The notes under the pieces are model-generated. The model was not told the DNA's origin, made no database searches, and saw only the letters and a list, made by a program, of their open reading frames with translations. The translations under genes were made by a program, and so were the position numbers. A stretch of 64,000 nucleotides of DNA from an uncultured Bacteroidia bacterium (GTDB lineage Bacteria > Bacteroidota > Bacteroidia > Bacteroidales > F082): assembly GCA_902774365.1 (NCBI GenBank), contig CACYHX010000006.1:18131-82130 (forward strand), in the 5' to 3' direction. Of this stretch, positions 9,026-18,268 are shown piece after piece (position 1 is the first letter of the stretch; every line of letters starts with the position of its first letter).

Positions 9026-10528
9026 TTATTCCTTCACCAATTTGATGGTGCGCGTACCGGTATCACTCGAAATGCGTGCCACATAGACACCCTTGGCAAA
9101 AGTGCTGAGGTCGATTTCGGCGCGGCCTTCGGCGACCGGGGCTGTCAGCATCTGCTTGCCCAACATGTCGAACACGACAACCTGACCATCGTTGGCATTG
9201 GCCTCCACGACGACCTTGCCTGAAGTGGGATTGGGGCTGGCCATGACGACAAGAGCCGACTGCTCATCAACTCCATCGTCGTTGTAGTTGCCTACCCACA
9301 CATCGTCGAAATACACGCCGTCGGCATTGTTGGCTTTGCCCTTGAAAGCGATGTAATAAGTGGCCGAAGCATCGGGCAAGGCAAGGGTGACCGTCTCCCA
9401 ATCCGGACAAGCATCGGTGTAGTTTCCGAGCAGATGCCATTCGTCTTCCAAGGAAGTGGCGTACCAAACCGACAGCTCGTCCACCCTTTGCTCCAGCATC
9501 GGTTGCCTGTGTTTGAAAGACAAGGTCGGTGCGGTAACCGACGTGATGTCGAGCGGTGCGGAAACAAGCATGGCCTCTCCGCCCAGCCAGATGAAGAACG
9601 CCGTGTTGTTGAGGATGAGATAGCCAGGGTCGATCACCCAGCCATCAATGCCGGAGATAATCTCGTTGTGCCAGCACAAGAAATCCTCAGAGGCCTCGAA
9701 GTCGTCGGAATAAGGCATGTCATCCGTCACGGTGATCACGTCGCATTGCGTGAGGAAAGAAATCGGCGTTGACCATGCCGAGACATTGTCGTCGCCGCAA
9801 TTGGCCCTGACGCTAAAGGTGTACTGTGTCTGTGGTCTCAAGTCTTCCAGCAGATAAGGCTGCGCTGTGACGGTTATCTCATTGCCCTCCAAACCAATCG
9901 TCCAGCTTTCTTCGTTACCTGAAGTCGACCAGCTGAGCAACGCAGAAAACGCGGTGATGTCGGAGGCTTGCAACCCGACAGGGCGGGCACAGCTTAATGA
10001 AGAGGCAACTTCGATATTGTCGACGAAGATATACATTCCACCGAGTCCACGTCCCAAAAACGAGATTTGGTAAGTGGCACTGAGGTTCTCCAACTCAAAA
10101 ATCGCCTCATAAGTATTGGTATAGTCACTCAAACTATAAGTACCCAAAATGTGCCAATCATCACTTTCGGAAGAACGGTAGCAGGCCTCCAGCTCGTCAT
10201 TCTCATAAAAGCCCATCATGGCATAAGAGAAGCTGAACGTGGCGGCTTCCACCGCCGACATGTCCAAAATGGGCGAAATCAGACGGGCTTCATCTCCATT
10301 ATCATGATAGGAAAAAGATGCCAAAGTGCTTTCTGCACCAGCAAGTAAGGCCCAGCTGCCGCCATCAGATTCCACGGTCCAGCAATCGAAGCCATCGCCT
10401 TCAAAATCCTCGATGTAAGGACTGCCGTCAGTGACCGTAACGGTACATTGCGCAAAGGAGGAAACGGCAAAGAATAGTGCTACCAAAGTAGCAAATAGTG
10501 CTTTTGAGAAGTAGTGTTTGTTTTTCAT
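9026..10528 (-). CDS. Secreted multidomain protein with T9SS sorting domain
   Basis: 500 aa. A signal peptide (residues 1-26, ending 'SSFAQ') is followed by a MAM/choice-of-anchor-J-like beta-sandwich (about 35-180). Next come a fibronectin type III-like segment (about 182-262, 'RPVGLQASDITAFSALLSW') and a second anchor-J-like domain (about 268-415). The C-terminal 75 residues are a type A T9SS sorting domain, with 'SPNPTSGKVVVE' and the end 'GTRTIKLVKE'. It should be exported by T9SS and released or anchored at the cell surface. No catalytic motif is visible; an adhesion or binding role is only a guess. It converges with the acyl-CoA synthetase gene. Confidence 0.85.
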   Translation of the reverse strand: MKNKHYFSKALFATLVALFFAVSSFAQCTVTVTDGSPYIEDFEGDGFDCWTVESDGGSWALLAGAESTLASFSYHDNGDEARLISPILDMSAVEAATFSFSYAMMGFYENDELEACYRSSESDDWHILGTYSLSDYTNTYEAIFELENLSATYQISFLGRGLGGMYIFVDNIEVASSLSCARPVGLQASDITAFSALLSWSTSGNEESWTIGLEGNEITVTAQPYLLEDLRPQTQYTFSVRANCGDDNVSAWSTPISFLTQCDVITVTDDMPYSDDFEASEDFLCWHNEIISGIDGWVIDPGYLILNNTAFFIWLGGEAMLVSAPLDITSVTAPTLSFKHRQPMLEQRVDELSVWYATSLEDEWHLLGNYTDACPDWETVTLALPDASATYYIAFKGKANNADGVYFDDVWVGNYNDDGVDEQSALVVMASPNPTSGKVVVEANANDGQVVVFDMLGKQMLTAPVAEGRAEIDLSTFAKGVYVARISSDTGTRTIKLVKE

Positions 10529-10578
10529 AGCGTTTTATTTTTGATAATGAATGATTTACAAAGAACTAATGGCAACTG

Positions 10579-10690
10579 CCAACTGAACAACTGAACAACT
10601 GAACAACTCAAAACCCAACCCTAGATTGCTTCGTTCCTCGCAATGACGCGAAGCGTCAACTGAACAACTGAACAACTGAACAACTGATAA
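10579..10690. repeat. Octamer repeat block around a palindromic element
   Basis: The 165-bp gap before the T9SS gene holds two runs of an aactgaac-like octamer (10581-10609 and 10657-10687). Between them, 10624-10648 is the reverse complement of a 25-bp sequence found inside polA (32041-32065). The polA copy shows the same element can sit in coding DNA. Confidence 0.85.
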
Positions 10691-10693
10691 CTC

Positions 10694-11473
10694 TCAACTA
10701 AAAAAATACTGCCCCTTCCCCACCGTGGCCTTGCCGTATTGGATGGCGTTGACCGGACAATGGTGATAGCAGCCCATGCACATCGTGCAGTGGCCGTGCC
10801 ATTTCGGGCGACCTTCTTCGAGGGTGATATTCTTTAAAGGACAGGCCTCAACGCATTTGCCGCAATGGATGCATGCCTCAGTCGACAGGTATTTCGAGTC
10901 GTCGGTAGCGGATCGGTTGAAGCCGGGATTCACCAAGTAGGTCTTGAGCCATGCCAAGCCACCCACGACCATCTCGGAAAAACTCTCCTTGTTGACGAGC
11001 CGTGGGATGTTTCGCATCAAGAGACTGTCAGCTTTTTCAATCTTCAGTTTGGCATTATCCGGAGTGTCGAGTTTGAAGCCTGCCATGCCGATGTAGGTCT
11101 CGGGCATTTGCACACTGAAACAGGCGGACAACGACAAACCTTTTGCTTCCACAGCTTTGCGAAAAACCTTCTCCGTGAGGCCGCAGTTGTCGCCGCAGGT
11201 GCAAGCGAAATAAATGTATGGCTTCGAGGTCGGCCCTTCGACAAGCTCAGGGACCTTAACCGTCAATTTCTTCACAAAATCCAGCACCAGTTTCGGCGGG
11301 GCCCAGGAATAGACAGGGAAAACAAAGCCAAGCCTTTCGCCTTCGGCCAAAGTGTAGTCATAACGGCCTTCGCGAGCCGCCTCTGGGATGAAAGTCAAAG
11401 TGTCGTTGAGACCTGCGGCGATAGTTTCCGCCACGTGTTTGCTGTTGCCACAGCCGCTGAAGTAGAATATCAT
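10694..11473 (-). CDS. EFR1 family flavodoxin/ferredoxin protein
   Basis: 259 aa. The N-terminal half is flavodoxin-like: it begins with 'FYFSGCGNSKHVAETIA', an FMN-phosphate-loop-like stretch, and has 'FPVYSWAPP'. The C-terminal 60 residues hold two 4Fe-4S clusters, 'CIHCGKCVEACP' and 'CTMCMGCYHHCP'. This layout is that of EFR1 proteins, likely cytoplasmic electron carriers; partners are unknown. Residues about 72-81 are coded by a palindromic repeat (11232-11258) that is also found in polA. They lie just before the conserved 'KPYIYFACTCGDN' strand, so an extra loop is likely. The gene is divergent from the MATE gene, with promoter boxes in between. Confidence 0.88.
   Translation of the reverse strand: MIFYFSGCGNSKHVAETIAAGLNDTLTFIPEAAREGRYDYTLAEGERLGFVFPVYSWAPPKLVLDFVKKLTVKVPELVEGPTSKPYIYFACTCGDNCGLTEKVFRKAVEAKGLSLSACFSVQMPETYIGMAGFKLDTPDNAKLKIEKADSLLMRNIPRLVNKESFSEMVVGGLAWLKTYLVNPGFNRSATDDSKYLSTEACIHCGKCVEACPLKNITLEEGRPKWHGHCTMCMGCYHHCPVNAIQYGKATVGKGQYFFS
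11232..11258. repeat. 27-bp palindromic repeat inside the EFR1 gene
   Basis: The core cccttcgacaagctcaggg and its flanks are identical over 27 bp to polA positions 32007-32033. It is in frame here (coding Pro-Glu-Leu-Val-Glu-Gly-Pro on the minus strand) and is read from the opposite strand in polA. Confidence 0.9.
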
Positions 11474-11494
11474 AAGTGTGTCGTATTATTGCTG

Positions 11495-11502
11495 CAAATG
11501 TA
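11495..11502 (-). promoter_or_regulatory. Possible -7 box for the EFR1 gene
   Basis: The minus strand reads TACATTTG, 22 bp before the start codon at 11473. Confidence 0.4.
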
Positions 11503-11534
11503 GAGAAAACTCTTAAATAAAAGCAAGTTTATTG

Positions 11535-11542
11535 TACTTTTG
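11535..11542 (+). promoter_or_regulatory. Promoter -7 box of the MATE gene
   Basis: TACTTTTG lies 23 bp before ATG 11565. It supports this start over one at 11532, which would place the box inside the coding region. Confidence 0.55.
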
Positions 11543-11564
11543 CATCCGCAAAAACAAAAACCTA

Positions 11565-12908
11565 ATGCCCAAAGACTCGCTCAACCGCTCGATACTGAAA
11601 CTGGCGATACCCAACATCGTCAGCAACATCACCGTGCCCCTGCTGGGCTTCGTCGACATGATGCTGATGGGGCACCAGGACAGCATCGCCTACATCGGGG
11701 CCATCGGCTTGGGTGGCACCATCTTCAGCGTGATGTATTCCATCTTCAGCTTCATGCGGGCGGGCACGACGGGCTTCACGGCACAGGCCTACGGTGCCAA
11801 CGACCGCGCCGAAATCGCCTACTCACTCTACCGTGCACTCTGCATCGCACTGTTTGCCACCGTTTTGGTACTTTCGTTGCAAAATGTCGTGGAATGGCTC
11901 AGCATGAAGTTGCTCAACGGCAGCGAGGAAGTACTGGCCTACACCGCCACCTATTTCCACGTCCGCATCTGGGCCGCGCCCGCGGTGCTTTGCCTCTATG
12001 CCTTCAACGGATGGTTCATCGGTATGCAAAACACCACCATCCCCATGGTCATCGCCATCCTGACCAACGTGGTGAACATCGTGTTGAGCATCGTTTTCGT
12101 CAACGCCATGGGCATGGGTGTGAGTGGTGTGGCCTTGGGCACCGTCATCGCGCAGTATTGCGGCTTGATTACTGCCATCGTCTTCCTGTTCGCCAAGTTC
12201 CGCTATCACCTCATCCCCATCAGGCGGGTTATCCTTTTGCAGGCCGACAAACTGAAGCGTTTCTTCAAGGTCAACGCCGACTTCATGATTCGTAGCATCC
12301 TCTTGGTGCTGAGCATCGCCTATTTCAACAACCAATCGGCCAAGCTCGGCGACGACATGTTGGCCGTCAACATGATTCTGATGCAGTTCTTCTACATCTT
12401 CTCCTACTTCACCGACGGCTTCGCCTACGCAGGTGAGGCTTTGGTGGGACGTTTCACGGGAGCGCACGACGACAAACAACTCCACCAAACCGTGAAACTG
12501 CTGTTCATTTGGGGCTTCTTGATTGCCTTGCCTTTCACGGTGCTCTATGCCCTCTTCCCCGACTGGTTCATCCGTCTCGTCAGCGACCAACCCGACATCA
12601 TCCCGATGGCACAGCCTTACCATATCTACCTAGCTGCCATCCCGCTCATCACCTTTGCCGCCTTCCTTTGGGACGGCGTCTACATCGGCGCCACAGCATC
12701 GCGTGCTATCCGCAACACCATGCTCATCTCGTCCATCGGCGTGTTTTTGCCGTCCTCCTTATTATTAATGCCCCACTTCGGCAACCACGGCCTTTGGATT
12801 GCTTTTTTGCTTTTCATGGTCGCCCGCGGCCTTTCCATGACCTTGATGGCGAAAAAGGCGGTGTTTTTTGGAAACAAATGCTCTGCATTCAACGTAGTTA
12901 AATCTTAA
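11565..12908 (+). CDS. MATE family efflux transporter
   Basis: 447 aa, the normal MATE length, with about 12 hydrophobic helices in two halves. The N-terminal half has the family-like stretch 'PNIVSNITVPLLGFVDMMLMG', and the second half repeats the pattern near 'FFYIFSYFTDGFAYAGEALVG'. It should export cationic drugs or metabolites in exchange for Na+ or H+ across the inner membrane; the substrate cannot be told. The start was set at 11565, after the promoter box. The gene stands alone. It is followed by a hairpin repeat with a T-run that may serve as its terminator. Confidence 0.92.
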   Translation: MPKDSLNRSILKLAIPNIVSNITVPLLGFVDMMLMGHQDSIAYIGAIGLGGTIFSVMYSIFSFMRAGTTGFTAQAYGANDRAEIAYSLYRALCIALFATVLVLSLQNVVEWLSMKLLNGSEEVLAYTATYFHVRIWAAPAVLCLYAFNGWFIGMQNTTIPMVIAILTNVVNIVLSIVFVNAMGMGVSGVALGTVIAQYCGLITAIVFLFAKFRYHLIPIRRVILLQADKLKRFFKVNADFMIRSILLVLSIAYFNNQSAKLGDDMLAVNMILMQFFYIFSYFTDGFAYAGEALVGRFTGAHDDKQLHQTVKLLFIWGFLIALPFTVLYALFPDWFIRLVSDQPDIIPMAQPYHIYLAAIPLITFAAFLWDGVYIGATASRAIRNTMLISSIGVFLPSSLLLMPHFGNHGLWIAFLLFMVARGLSMTLMAKKAVFFGNKCSAFNVVKS

Positions 12909-12965
12909 ACAAATCTAATACAAATCTTTTTCTCTGATTTGCACTAGCCCTTGTCGGGTTTTCTG

Positions 12966-13017
12966 ACGGATTGCAATCCGCCGCAATGAACCTGCGGATT
13001 TGTAATCCGCGTTTTTT
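12966..13017 (+). terminator. Hairpin repeats with T-tract after the MATE gene
   Basis: Two short dyads built on the same word lie here: ggattgcaatcc near 12968 and gcggatttgtaatccgc at 12994-13010. The second is followed by seven T. It looks like a rho-independent terminator for the MATE gene. The doubled cgaatt-type word also resembles repeat families seen elsewhere in the phylum. Confidence 0.5.
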
Positions 13018-13020
13018 TCC

Positions 13021-13028
13021 TATCTTTG
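13021..13028 (+). promoter_or_regulatory. Promoter -7 box of the DUF2461 gene
   Basis: TATCTTTG matches the consensus exactly and lies 19 bp before the ATG at 13048. Confidence 0.55.
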
Positions 13029-13047
13029 CACCAAATCTGAAACTCCT

Positions 13048-13713
13048 ATGGAAGAAATCCTCACTTTTCTCGACGACGTCCTGCACAACAACAACCGCCC
13101 GTGGTTCCAAGAGCACAAGAAACAATACCAGACGGCGCAGGCCAAGTTCAACGCCTTGGCCGAGCAGATCATCGCCGGCGTGCAGAAGTTCGACGACAAC
13201 TGCAAGGGCCTGACCTTAAAAGACTGCACCTACCGTTTCTACCGCGACACGCGTTTCTCGCCCGACAAGCGGCCCTACAAGACCCACTTCGGCGTGTTCG
13301 TCTGTCCCGAAGGCAAGAAGTCGATGCTGAGCGGCTACTACTTCCATCTTGAAGCCAAGGAGTCGGAATACCTCGGCCATAACATGCTCTGCACGGGGAT
13401 GTACATGCCCGACACGACCATGCTGAAGACCATCCGCGACGAGATCCTCTTCAACGGCGAACCGTTGGTGGAAGCCATCACCAAAGCCAAAGGCTTCGAC
13501 CTCGACACCAGCCACGCCATGAAGCGCGTGCCCAACGGCTATCCCAAGGACCATCCGCAAGCCGAGCTGTTCAAACAGCGCGACTGGCTGGTGGTGCAAG
13601 ACCTCCCCGACAAGCGTCTCTCCGACCCGCATCTGGTCGACTGGGTGCTAAGTGAGTTCGAGAAGACCAAGGACTTCTGTCAGTGGCTGAATCGGACGGT
13701 GAGAGGGGAATAA
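13048..13713 (+). CDS. DUF2461 domain protein
   Basis: 221 aa, the usual length of DUF2461 (TIGR02453). Family-like features are the start 'FLDDVLHNNNRPWFQEHK', 'RFYRDTRFSPDKRPYKTHFG' near residues 65-84, and the end 'FEKTKDFCQWL'. It has no signal peptide or membrane helix, so it is cytoplasmic. The function is unknown, and no catalytic site can be named from the sequence. The DUF2130 gene follows after 21 bp on the same strand, so the two may be co-transcribed. Confidence 0.9.
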   Translation: MEEILTFLDDVLHNNNRPWFQEHKKQYQTAQAKFNALAEQIIAGVQKFDDNCKGLTLKDCTYRFYRDTRFSPDKRPYKTHFGVFVCPEGKKSMLSGYYFHLEAKESEYLGHNMLCTGMYMPDTTMLKTIRDEILFNGEPLVEAITKAKGFDLDTSHAMKRVPNGYPKDHPQAELFKQRDWLVVQDLPDKRLSDPHLVDWVLSEFEKTKDFCQWLNRTVRGE

Positions 13714-13734
13714 AAACAAAAAAACCATAAAGCT

Positions 13735-15063
13735 ATGAGAGAACTGAAATGCCCAAAATGCGGAAGCGTCTTTTCGGTTGACGAAGCCGATTATGCATCC
13801 ATTGTCAATCAGGTGAAGAACGCCGAGTTTTCTATAGAGGTGAATCGTCGATTACAAGAGTTACACCAACAACATCTAGCCGAACAGCAAACAGCAGAAG
13901 CCAAGTTGGAGAAAAACTATCTGATGGAACTAGGCAAAAAAGATCAGGACTTGAACCGTAAGGAGTTGGAAATCGCCCAACTCAAAAAAGACTTGCAAAA
14001 CATCGGGCAGCAAAAGAAATCGGAGCTGGATTTGGCCCTGGCCGAAAAAGACAAGACCATCAACGAGCTGCGGTCACAGATAGCACAAAACTCCAATCAG
14101 CAGCAGCTGGCAGTCATGGAGGTGCGACAAAAAGCACAAAACTACCTGACCCAAAAAGAGGTAGAAATCACCCAACTGAAGTCGGAGGTGCAGGCACAAA
14201 AGATGGAAACGGAGTCAAAAATGGCGGTGCTGAAAGAGCAGTATGAAGGAAAGCTGAAAAATGCACAAGACCAGCTGGATTACTACAAGGACCTGAAAAC
14301 CAAGATGTCGACAAAAATGGTGGGCGAGACCCTAGAGATACACTGCAGCACCGAATTCAACCGCGTGCGCCCGCTCTTCCCCAACGCCTATTTTGAGAAA
14401 GACAACGATGCGTCAAGTGGCAGCAAGGGCGACTTCATCTTCCGCGACTACGAAGACGGCATCGAATACGTCTCTATCATGTTTGAGATGAAAAACGAGA
14501 TGGACGAAACCTCCACCAAACACAAAAACGAGGATTTCCTTAAGAAACTTGATGCCGACCGTAACACCAAGAAATGCGAGTTCGCCGTGCTCGTCAGCCT
14601 ACTCGAACCCGAGAGCGAACTCTACAACACTGGTATCGTTGACATGTCGCACCGTTATCCAAAGATGTATGTCATTCGCCCACAGTTCTTTATACCGCTC
14701 ATCACCTTATTGGTACAGACCTCGAAAAAGAGCCTCGACTACAAACGTCAATTGGCTATAGCCCAAAGCCAATCGCTCGACGTGACTAAATTTGAACAAC
14801 AGCTACTGGATTTCAAAGACAAATTTGGCAGAAACTACCGCCTTGCCAGTGAGAAATTCCAAAAAGCTATTGAAGAAATCGACAAATCCATCGACCATCT
14901 CCAAAAAATCAAGGAGGCTTTGATTGGGTCGGAGAACAACCTACGCTTGGCCAACGACAAGGCCGAAGACCTCACCATCAAGAAACTGACTTACAACAAC
15001 CCGACCATGAAGGCCAAATTCGAAGAAGCCCGTCAACGGAATCGCGACGAGCTTCTTGATTGA
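13735..15063 (+). CDS. DUF2130 coiled-coil protein
   Basis: 442 aa. The N-terminus '[15 protein letters not shown]' is a short zinc-ribbon-like segment with one CxxC. Residues about 30-190 form a long coiled coil rich in Gln, Lys and Glu. The globular DUF2130 core (about 195-345) includes '[17 protein letters not shown]' and '[14 protein letters not shown]', followed by another coiled coil. DUF2130 has been suggested to be nuclease-like, but I cannot confirm active-site residues. The gene ends 17 bp before the converging pheS stop. The role is unknown. Confidence 0.88.
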   Translation: MRELKCPKCGSVFSVDEADYASIVNQVKNAEFSIEVNRRLQELHQQHLAEQQTAEAKLEKNYLMELGKKDQDLNRKELEIAQLKKDLQNIGQQKKSELDLALAEKDKTINELRSQIAQNSNQQQLAVMEVRQKAQNYLTQKEVEITQLKSEVQAQKMETESKMAVLKEQYEGKLKNAQDQLDYYKDLKTKMSTKMVGETLEIHCSTEFNRVRPLFPNAYFEKDNDASSGSKGDFIFRDYEDGIEYVSIMFEMKNEMDETSTKHKNEDFLKKLDADRNTKKCEFAVLVSLLEPESELYNTGIVDMSHRYPKMYVIRPQFFIPLITLLVQTSKKSLDYKRQLAIAQSQSLDVTKFEQQLLDFKDKFGRNYRLASEKFQKAIEEIDKSIDHLQKIKEALIGSENNLRLANDKAEDLTIKKLTYNNPTMKAKFEEARQRNRDELLD

Positions 15064-15080
15064 CCAATAAAGTCTGTATC

Positions 15081-16112
15081 TTACGCCAATTCAAACTGCT
15101 CCAAGAACTTCAAGTCGTTCTCGAAGAAGAGGCGCAGGTCGTTGATGCCGTATTTCAGCATGGCGATGCGTTCCACACCCATGCCGAAGGCGAAGCCCGT
15201 GTATTTCTCCGGGTCGATGCCGCTGGCGATGAGGATGTTGGGGTCGCACATGCCGCAGCCCAAAATCTCAACCCAACCTGTGTGCTTGCAGATGTTGCAA
15301 CCCTTGCCACCGCAGATGTTGCATGAGATGTCCATCTCTGCCGAGGTCTCGGTGAAGGGGAAATAGGACGGGCGGAAACGCACCTTGGTGCCCTCGCCAA
15401 AGAACTCCTGCACGAAGTGGTACAAGGTCTGCTTCAAGTCGGCGAAAGAGACATTCTCGTCGATGTAGAGACCCTCGATCTGATGGAAGATGCAGTGGGC
15501 GCGGGCCGAGATGGCTTCGTTGCGGAACACACGGCCAGGAGCGATGATGCGGATGGGCGGCTGGTGGGTCTCCATCACGCGGACCTGCACGCTCGAGGTG
15601 TGGGTGCGCAGCAGCACATCCGATGCCTTGTTGACATTGGGCTCCTTGCTGATGAAGAAGGTGTCCTGCATGTCGCGGGCGGGATGGTCGAGCGGGAAGT
15701 TCAAGGCCGAGAACACATGGTAGTCGTCCTCAATCTCGGGACCTTCGGCGATGGTGAAGCCGAGGTGCGAGAAGATCTCGTTGATGTCGCGGCGCACGAT
15801 GGACAGCGGGTGACGGGCACCCTTCATGTCGGCGGCGGGCATGCTCATGTCGAAGCCGGCATCGTTGCTATGCTGGCTCTCGAACTTTTGCAATTGCTCC
15901 TCCACTTTGTCTTGAACCACGTTCTTCAACTCATTGAGCTTCATGCCCATCTCCTTACGCAGCTCGGGAGCCACAGTCTTGAAGTCGGCGAACAAAGCAG
16001 GGATGACGCCTTTCTTGCTCAGATAGGTGATGCGGAAGTTCTCCAAAGCCTCTTTGCTGTCGGCCTGGAAGTCACGCACCTGGGATAATATCTCTTCTAC
16101 TTTTTCTTTCAT
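15081..16112 (-). CDS. pheS: Phenylalanine-tRNA ligase alpha subunit
   Basis: 343 aa, typical of PheS. With PheT it charges tRNA-Phe in an alpha2beta2 complex. An N-terminal coiled-coil arm (residues 1-85) binds tRNA. The class II core has motif 2 'GRVFRNEAISARAH' and motif 3 'GFAFGMGVERIAMLKYG'. A Cys-rich insert, 'CNICGGKGCNICKHTGW', lies before motif 3. pheT is not adjacent, which is common in this phylum. The gene converges with the DUF2130 gene. An inverted repeat (16133-16193) fills most of the gap upstream. Confidence 0.97.
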   Translation of the reverse strand: MKEKVEEILSQVRDFQADSKEALENFRITYLSKKGVIPALFADFKTVAPELRKEMGMKLNELKNVVQDKVEEQLQKFESQHSNDAGFDMSMPAADMKGARHPLSIVRRDINEIFSHLGFTIAEGPEIEDDYHVFSALNFPLDHPARDMQDTFFISKEPNVNKASDVLLRTHTSSVQVRVMETHQPPIRIIAPGRVFRNEAISARAHCIFHQIEGLYIDENVSFADLKQTLYHFVQEFFGEGTKVRFRPSYFPFTETSAEMDISCNICGGKGCNICKHTGWVEILGCGMCDPNILIASGIDPEKYTGFAFGMGVERIAMLKYGINDLRLFFENDLKFLEQFELA

Positions 16113-16132
16113 TGGAGTATTTTTTTGCTTTC

Positions 16133-16193
16133 AGCTATTAGCCATCAGCATTCAGCTTAGTCAAACCGAAGCTGATAGCTGATGGCTGACTGC
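16133..16193. repeat. Imperfect inverted repeat before pheS
   Basis: Arms 16133-16158 and 16168-16193 pair over most of 26 positions, sharing words such as agccatcagc and tcagctt. The loop is about 9 bp. It fills most of the gap between the cyclophilin stop and the pheS start, and could act as a terminator-like fold or be another repeat family. Confidence 0.7.
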
Positions 16194-16203
16194 TGACGGC
16201 TCT

Positions 16204-16839
16204 TTATTTTTCAATCGTAACGGAAATGATAGTCACCGGCTCTACGGGCACGTCCATGTAACCGGTCTTCACAGCGGCGATCTTGTCGACGATGTCCAAG
16301 CCCTCGGTCACTTCGCCGAACACGGTGTAGTCGCCATCGAGATGGGGCGTGCCACCCACGGTCTTGTAGGCTTGACGCTGGCGGGCGTTGAACACCTTGC
16401 CCATGCGGCTCTCAAACATATCCAAGGTACGGTCGTCGTACACCTTGCCTTGCACGATGTAGAACTGCGATCCGCTGGAGGCCTTTTGGGGGTTCACTTG
16501 GTCGCCTTGGCGAGCTGCACAAAGAGCACCTTTCTTGTGGAAGTGGTTGTCCTTGATTTCGGCGGGGACTCTATAGCCCGGGTCGAGACGACCGTCTTTG
16601 TTTTGTCCGCCTTGGATCATAAAGTCCTTGATGACGCGGTGGAACGGCGAGCCGTTGTACCAGCCTTGGTTCACCAGTTTGACGAAGTTGTCGCGGTGCT
16701 GCGGCGTGTCGTTGTACAATTTAGCTTTTATGGTTCCCATGCTGGTCTTGATGACCACTACGGTTTCCTTCTCGGTGGCTTTCTGTGCCTGGCAGGTCAG
16801 ACCGACCAAAACCAAAGCAGCGATAATCAGTTTTTTCAT
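16204..16839 (-). CDS. Exported cyclophilin-type peptidyl-prolyl isomerase
   Basis: 211 aa. A signal peptide (residues 1-19, 'KLIIAALVLVGLTCQAQ') precedes a cyclophilin domain, with 'SPFHRVIKDFMIQGG' and 'GSQFYIV' as in the active-site region. It should help fold proteins in the periplasm. I chose the ATG at 16839, which starts a good signal peptide; an ATG at 16866 would add nine polar residues and overlap the upstream DUF4270 stop by 8 bp. The gene closes a likely minus-strand operon of GT5 protein, DUF4270 lipoprotein and cyclophilin. Confidence 0.92.
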   Translation of the reverse strand: MKKLIIAALVLVGLTCQAQKATEKETVVVIKTSMGTIKAKLYNDTPQHRDNFVKLVNQGWYNGSPFHRVIKDFMIQGGQNKDGRLDPGYRVPAEIKDNHFHKKGALCAARQGDQVNPQKASSGSQFYIVQGKVYDDRTLDMFESRMGKVFNARQRQAYKTVGGTPHLDGDYTVFGEVTEGLDIVDKIAAVKTGYMDVPVEPVTIISVTIEK

Positions 16840-16858
16840 TCTATTTATGTTTTGTTGT

Positions 16859-18208
16859 TTATTCATTTACAAGAGAATACGTAACCTCAAGCCGCATCTT
16901 GTTTTCTTCGTTCGATTCCGGTCCGTTGAGGATCATACGATGGGCGTTATAGCCGGCTCCGTTGATGCCAAAACTCAAGCCACAGTTTTCTTTCTTTCCT
17001 GAAACCACGCTCTGCATATACTCAGAGATACGGAAGATAACGGCTTGTTGGTTAGTGTTATAAGTGCCTCCAAAATAATTGACGCCTTCAAAATAGTCAG
17101 GCAAGAGGTAAGTGGTGCTGTCGGTATGGAAACCAAGCAAAATAAAGTTGGAAGGCAGGCGGAACAGTGAATCTACCGTGGTTTCATCCACGGGAAGCAC
17201 AAGTTTTGCTTCGTTGATGACGATATGACTGCCCTCAAGCGAGTCGGCCCAATGTTCCAGATTAGGCATATAAACGCGCGTCCTGACGCCACCCATGCAT
17301 TGCGCATAAACCGTTTGCTGACCTGCCGCCGTATTGCCGTTCACCAGTTGGTCGACAAACTCGGGGCTACCTTGGGTGTAGTCATGGTCGATATGGTTGA
17401 AATAGGTATCCGACGAGGTCACATAGAAGTCGTAACGCATGGCTTTATCGGGATGCTCTGCATTATGATAATAGAGTTGCAGCAAGGTGTTGGAGTTGTC
17501 GGTCAGGCTTATCGACGTGATGGCACCGGGTTGACTGACGGGGTCGCAAGTCACATAAAGACCATAGAAGTTTTCCTTGAAGTAATCGGGCTGAGTGTAG
17601 GCCACAGTATCGAGGTTCATCAAAGCCTCGCCCAATGTCGCGCTCAGCGGGATACGGATGATGGCATGGTTGATGGTGTCGTCGCCCACGATGTTCATCG
17701 CCGTTCTGGGACGGGGACGGAACTGATAGCCATTGGCAAGGTCGAAATCGAGATAGTCAACACTGGAATGGTTGTAATAGGATGAGTTGGAGGATAACGT
17801 ATCCGTCAACTCATAGACGTGGACGGTCTGCAGCACGTTGGTGTCGCCATAATAGTTTGCGACACTCAACTGAAGCACCAACGAATCCAAGACAGGGTTG
17901 TCGCCAAAGTTTTGTCCGGCCAGTGACAGGCGAAACTGGGAATAGAATCCCGCTTCGGAGTTGCCGAAGACAGGGTCTTTCATGCTACCCAGCAACACAT
18001 TGTTGGTGTTTTTCGTGCTCACTGAATCGATATAGGAGTAACACACGATTTCCACAGTGTCGGTATAATAAGGGACGATGTACTCGCTATCCGAAATAAG
18101 GTCGTTGCCGATAGTTCCGGGAGTCTTCTTGCAAGCGGCAAAGGCCAACAGCAACGTGCCAATCATTAACGCCAAGCAGGCTCGAGCGGTTGAATGAAAG
18201 TTTTTCAT
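16859..18208 (-). CDS. DUF4270 family lipoprotein
   Basis: 449 aa. A lipoprotein signal ends in 'LLLAFAAC' near residue 26, so it should be anchored to a membrane, probably the outer one. The next stretch, 'GTIGNDLISDSEYIVPYYTDT', is typical for DUF4270. The rest is beta-rich with no catalytic motif. This family often lies beside a GT5-like glycogen synthase gene in Bacteroidota, as here (60-bp gap). Its role is unknown; surface binding is plausible. The cyclophilin gene follows within 19 bp. Confidence 0.88.
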   Translation of the reverse strand: MKNFHSTARACLALMIGTLLLAFAACKKTPGTIGNDLISDSEYIVPYYTDTVEIVCYSYIDSVSTKNTNNVLLGSMKDPVFGNSEAGFYSQFRLSLAGQNFGDNPVLDSLVLQLSVANYYGDTNVLQTVHVYELTDTLSSNSSYYNHSSVDYLDFDLANGYQFRPRPRTAMNIVGDDTINHAIIRIPLSATLGEALMNLDTVAYTQPDYFKENFYGLYVTCDPVSQPGAITSISLTDNSNTLLQLYYHNAEHPDKAMRYDFYVTSSDTYFNHIDHDYTQGSPEFVDQLVNGNTAAGQQTVYAQCMGGVRTRVYMPNLEHWADSLEGSHIVINEAKLVLPVDETTVDSLFRLPSNFILLGFHTDSTTYLLPDYFEGVNYFGGTYNTNQQAVIFRISEYMQSVVSGKKENCGLSFGINGAGYNAHRMILNGPESNEENKMRLEVTYSLVNE

Positions 18209-18268
18209 TATAGTCAGAAATTATCGTTTGAGGTTATTCGTGGTGAGATAACTCAAAAAAGGTCGTTC

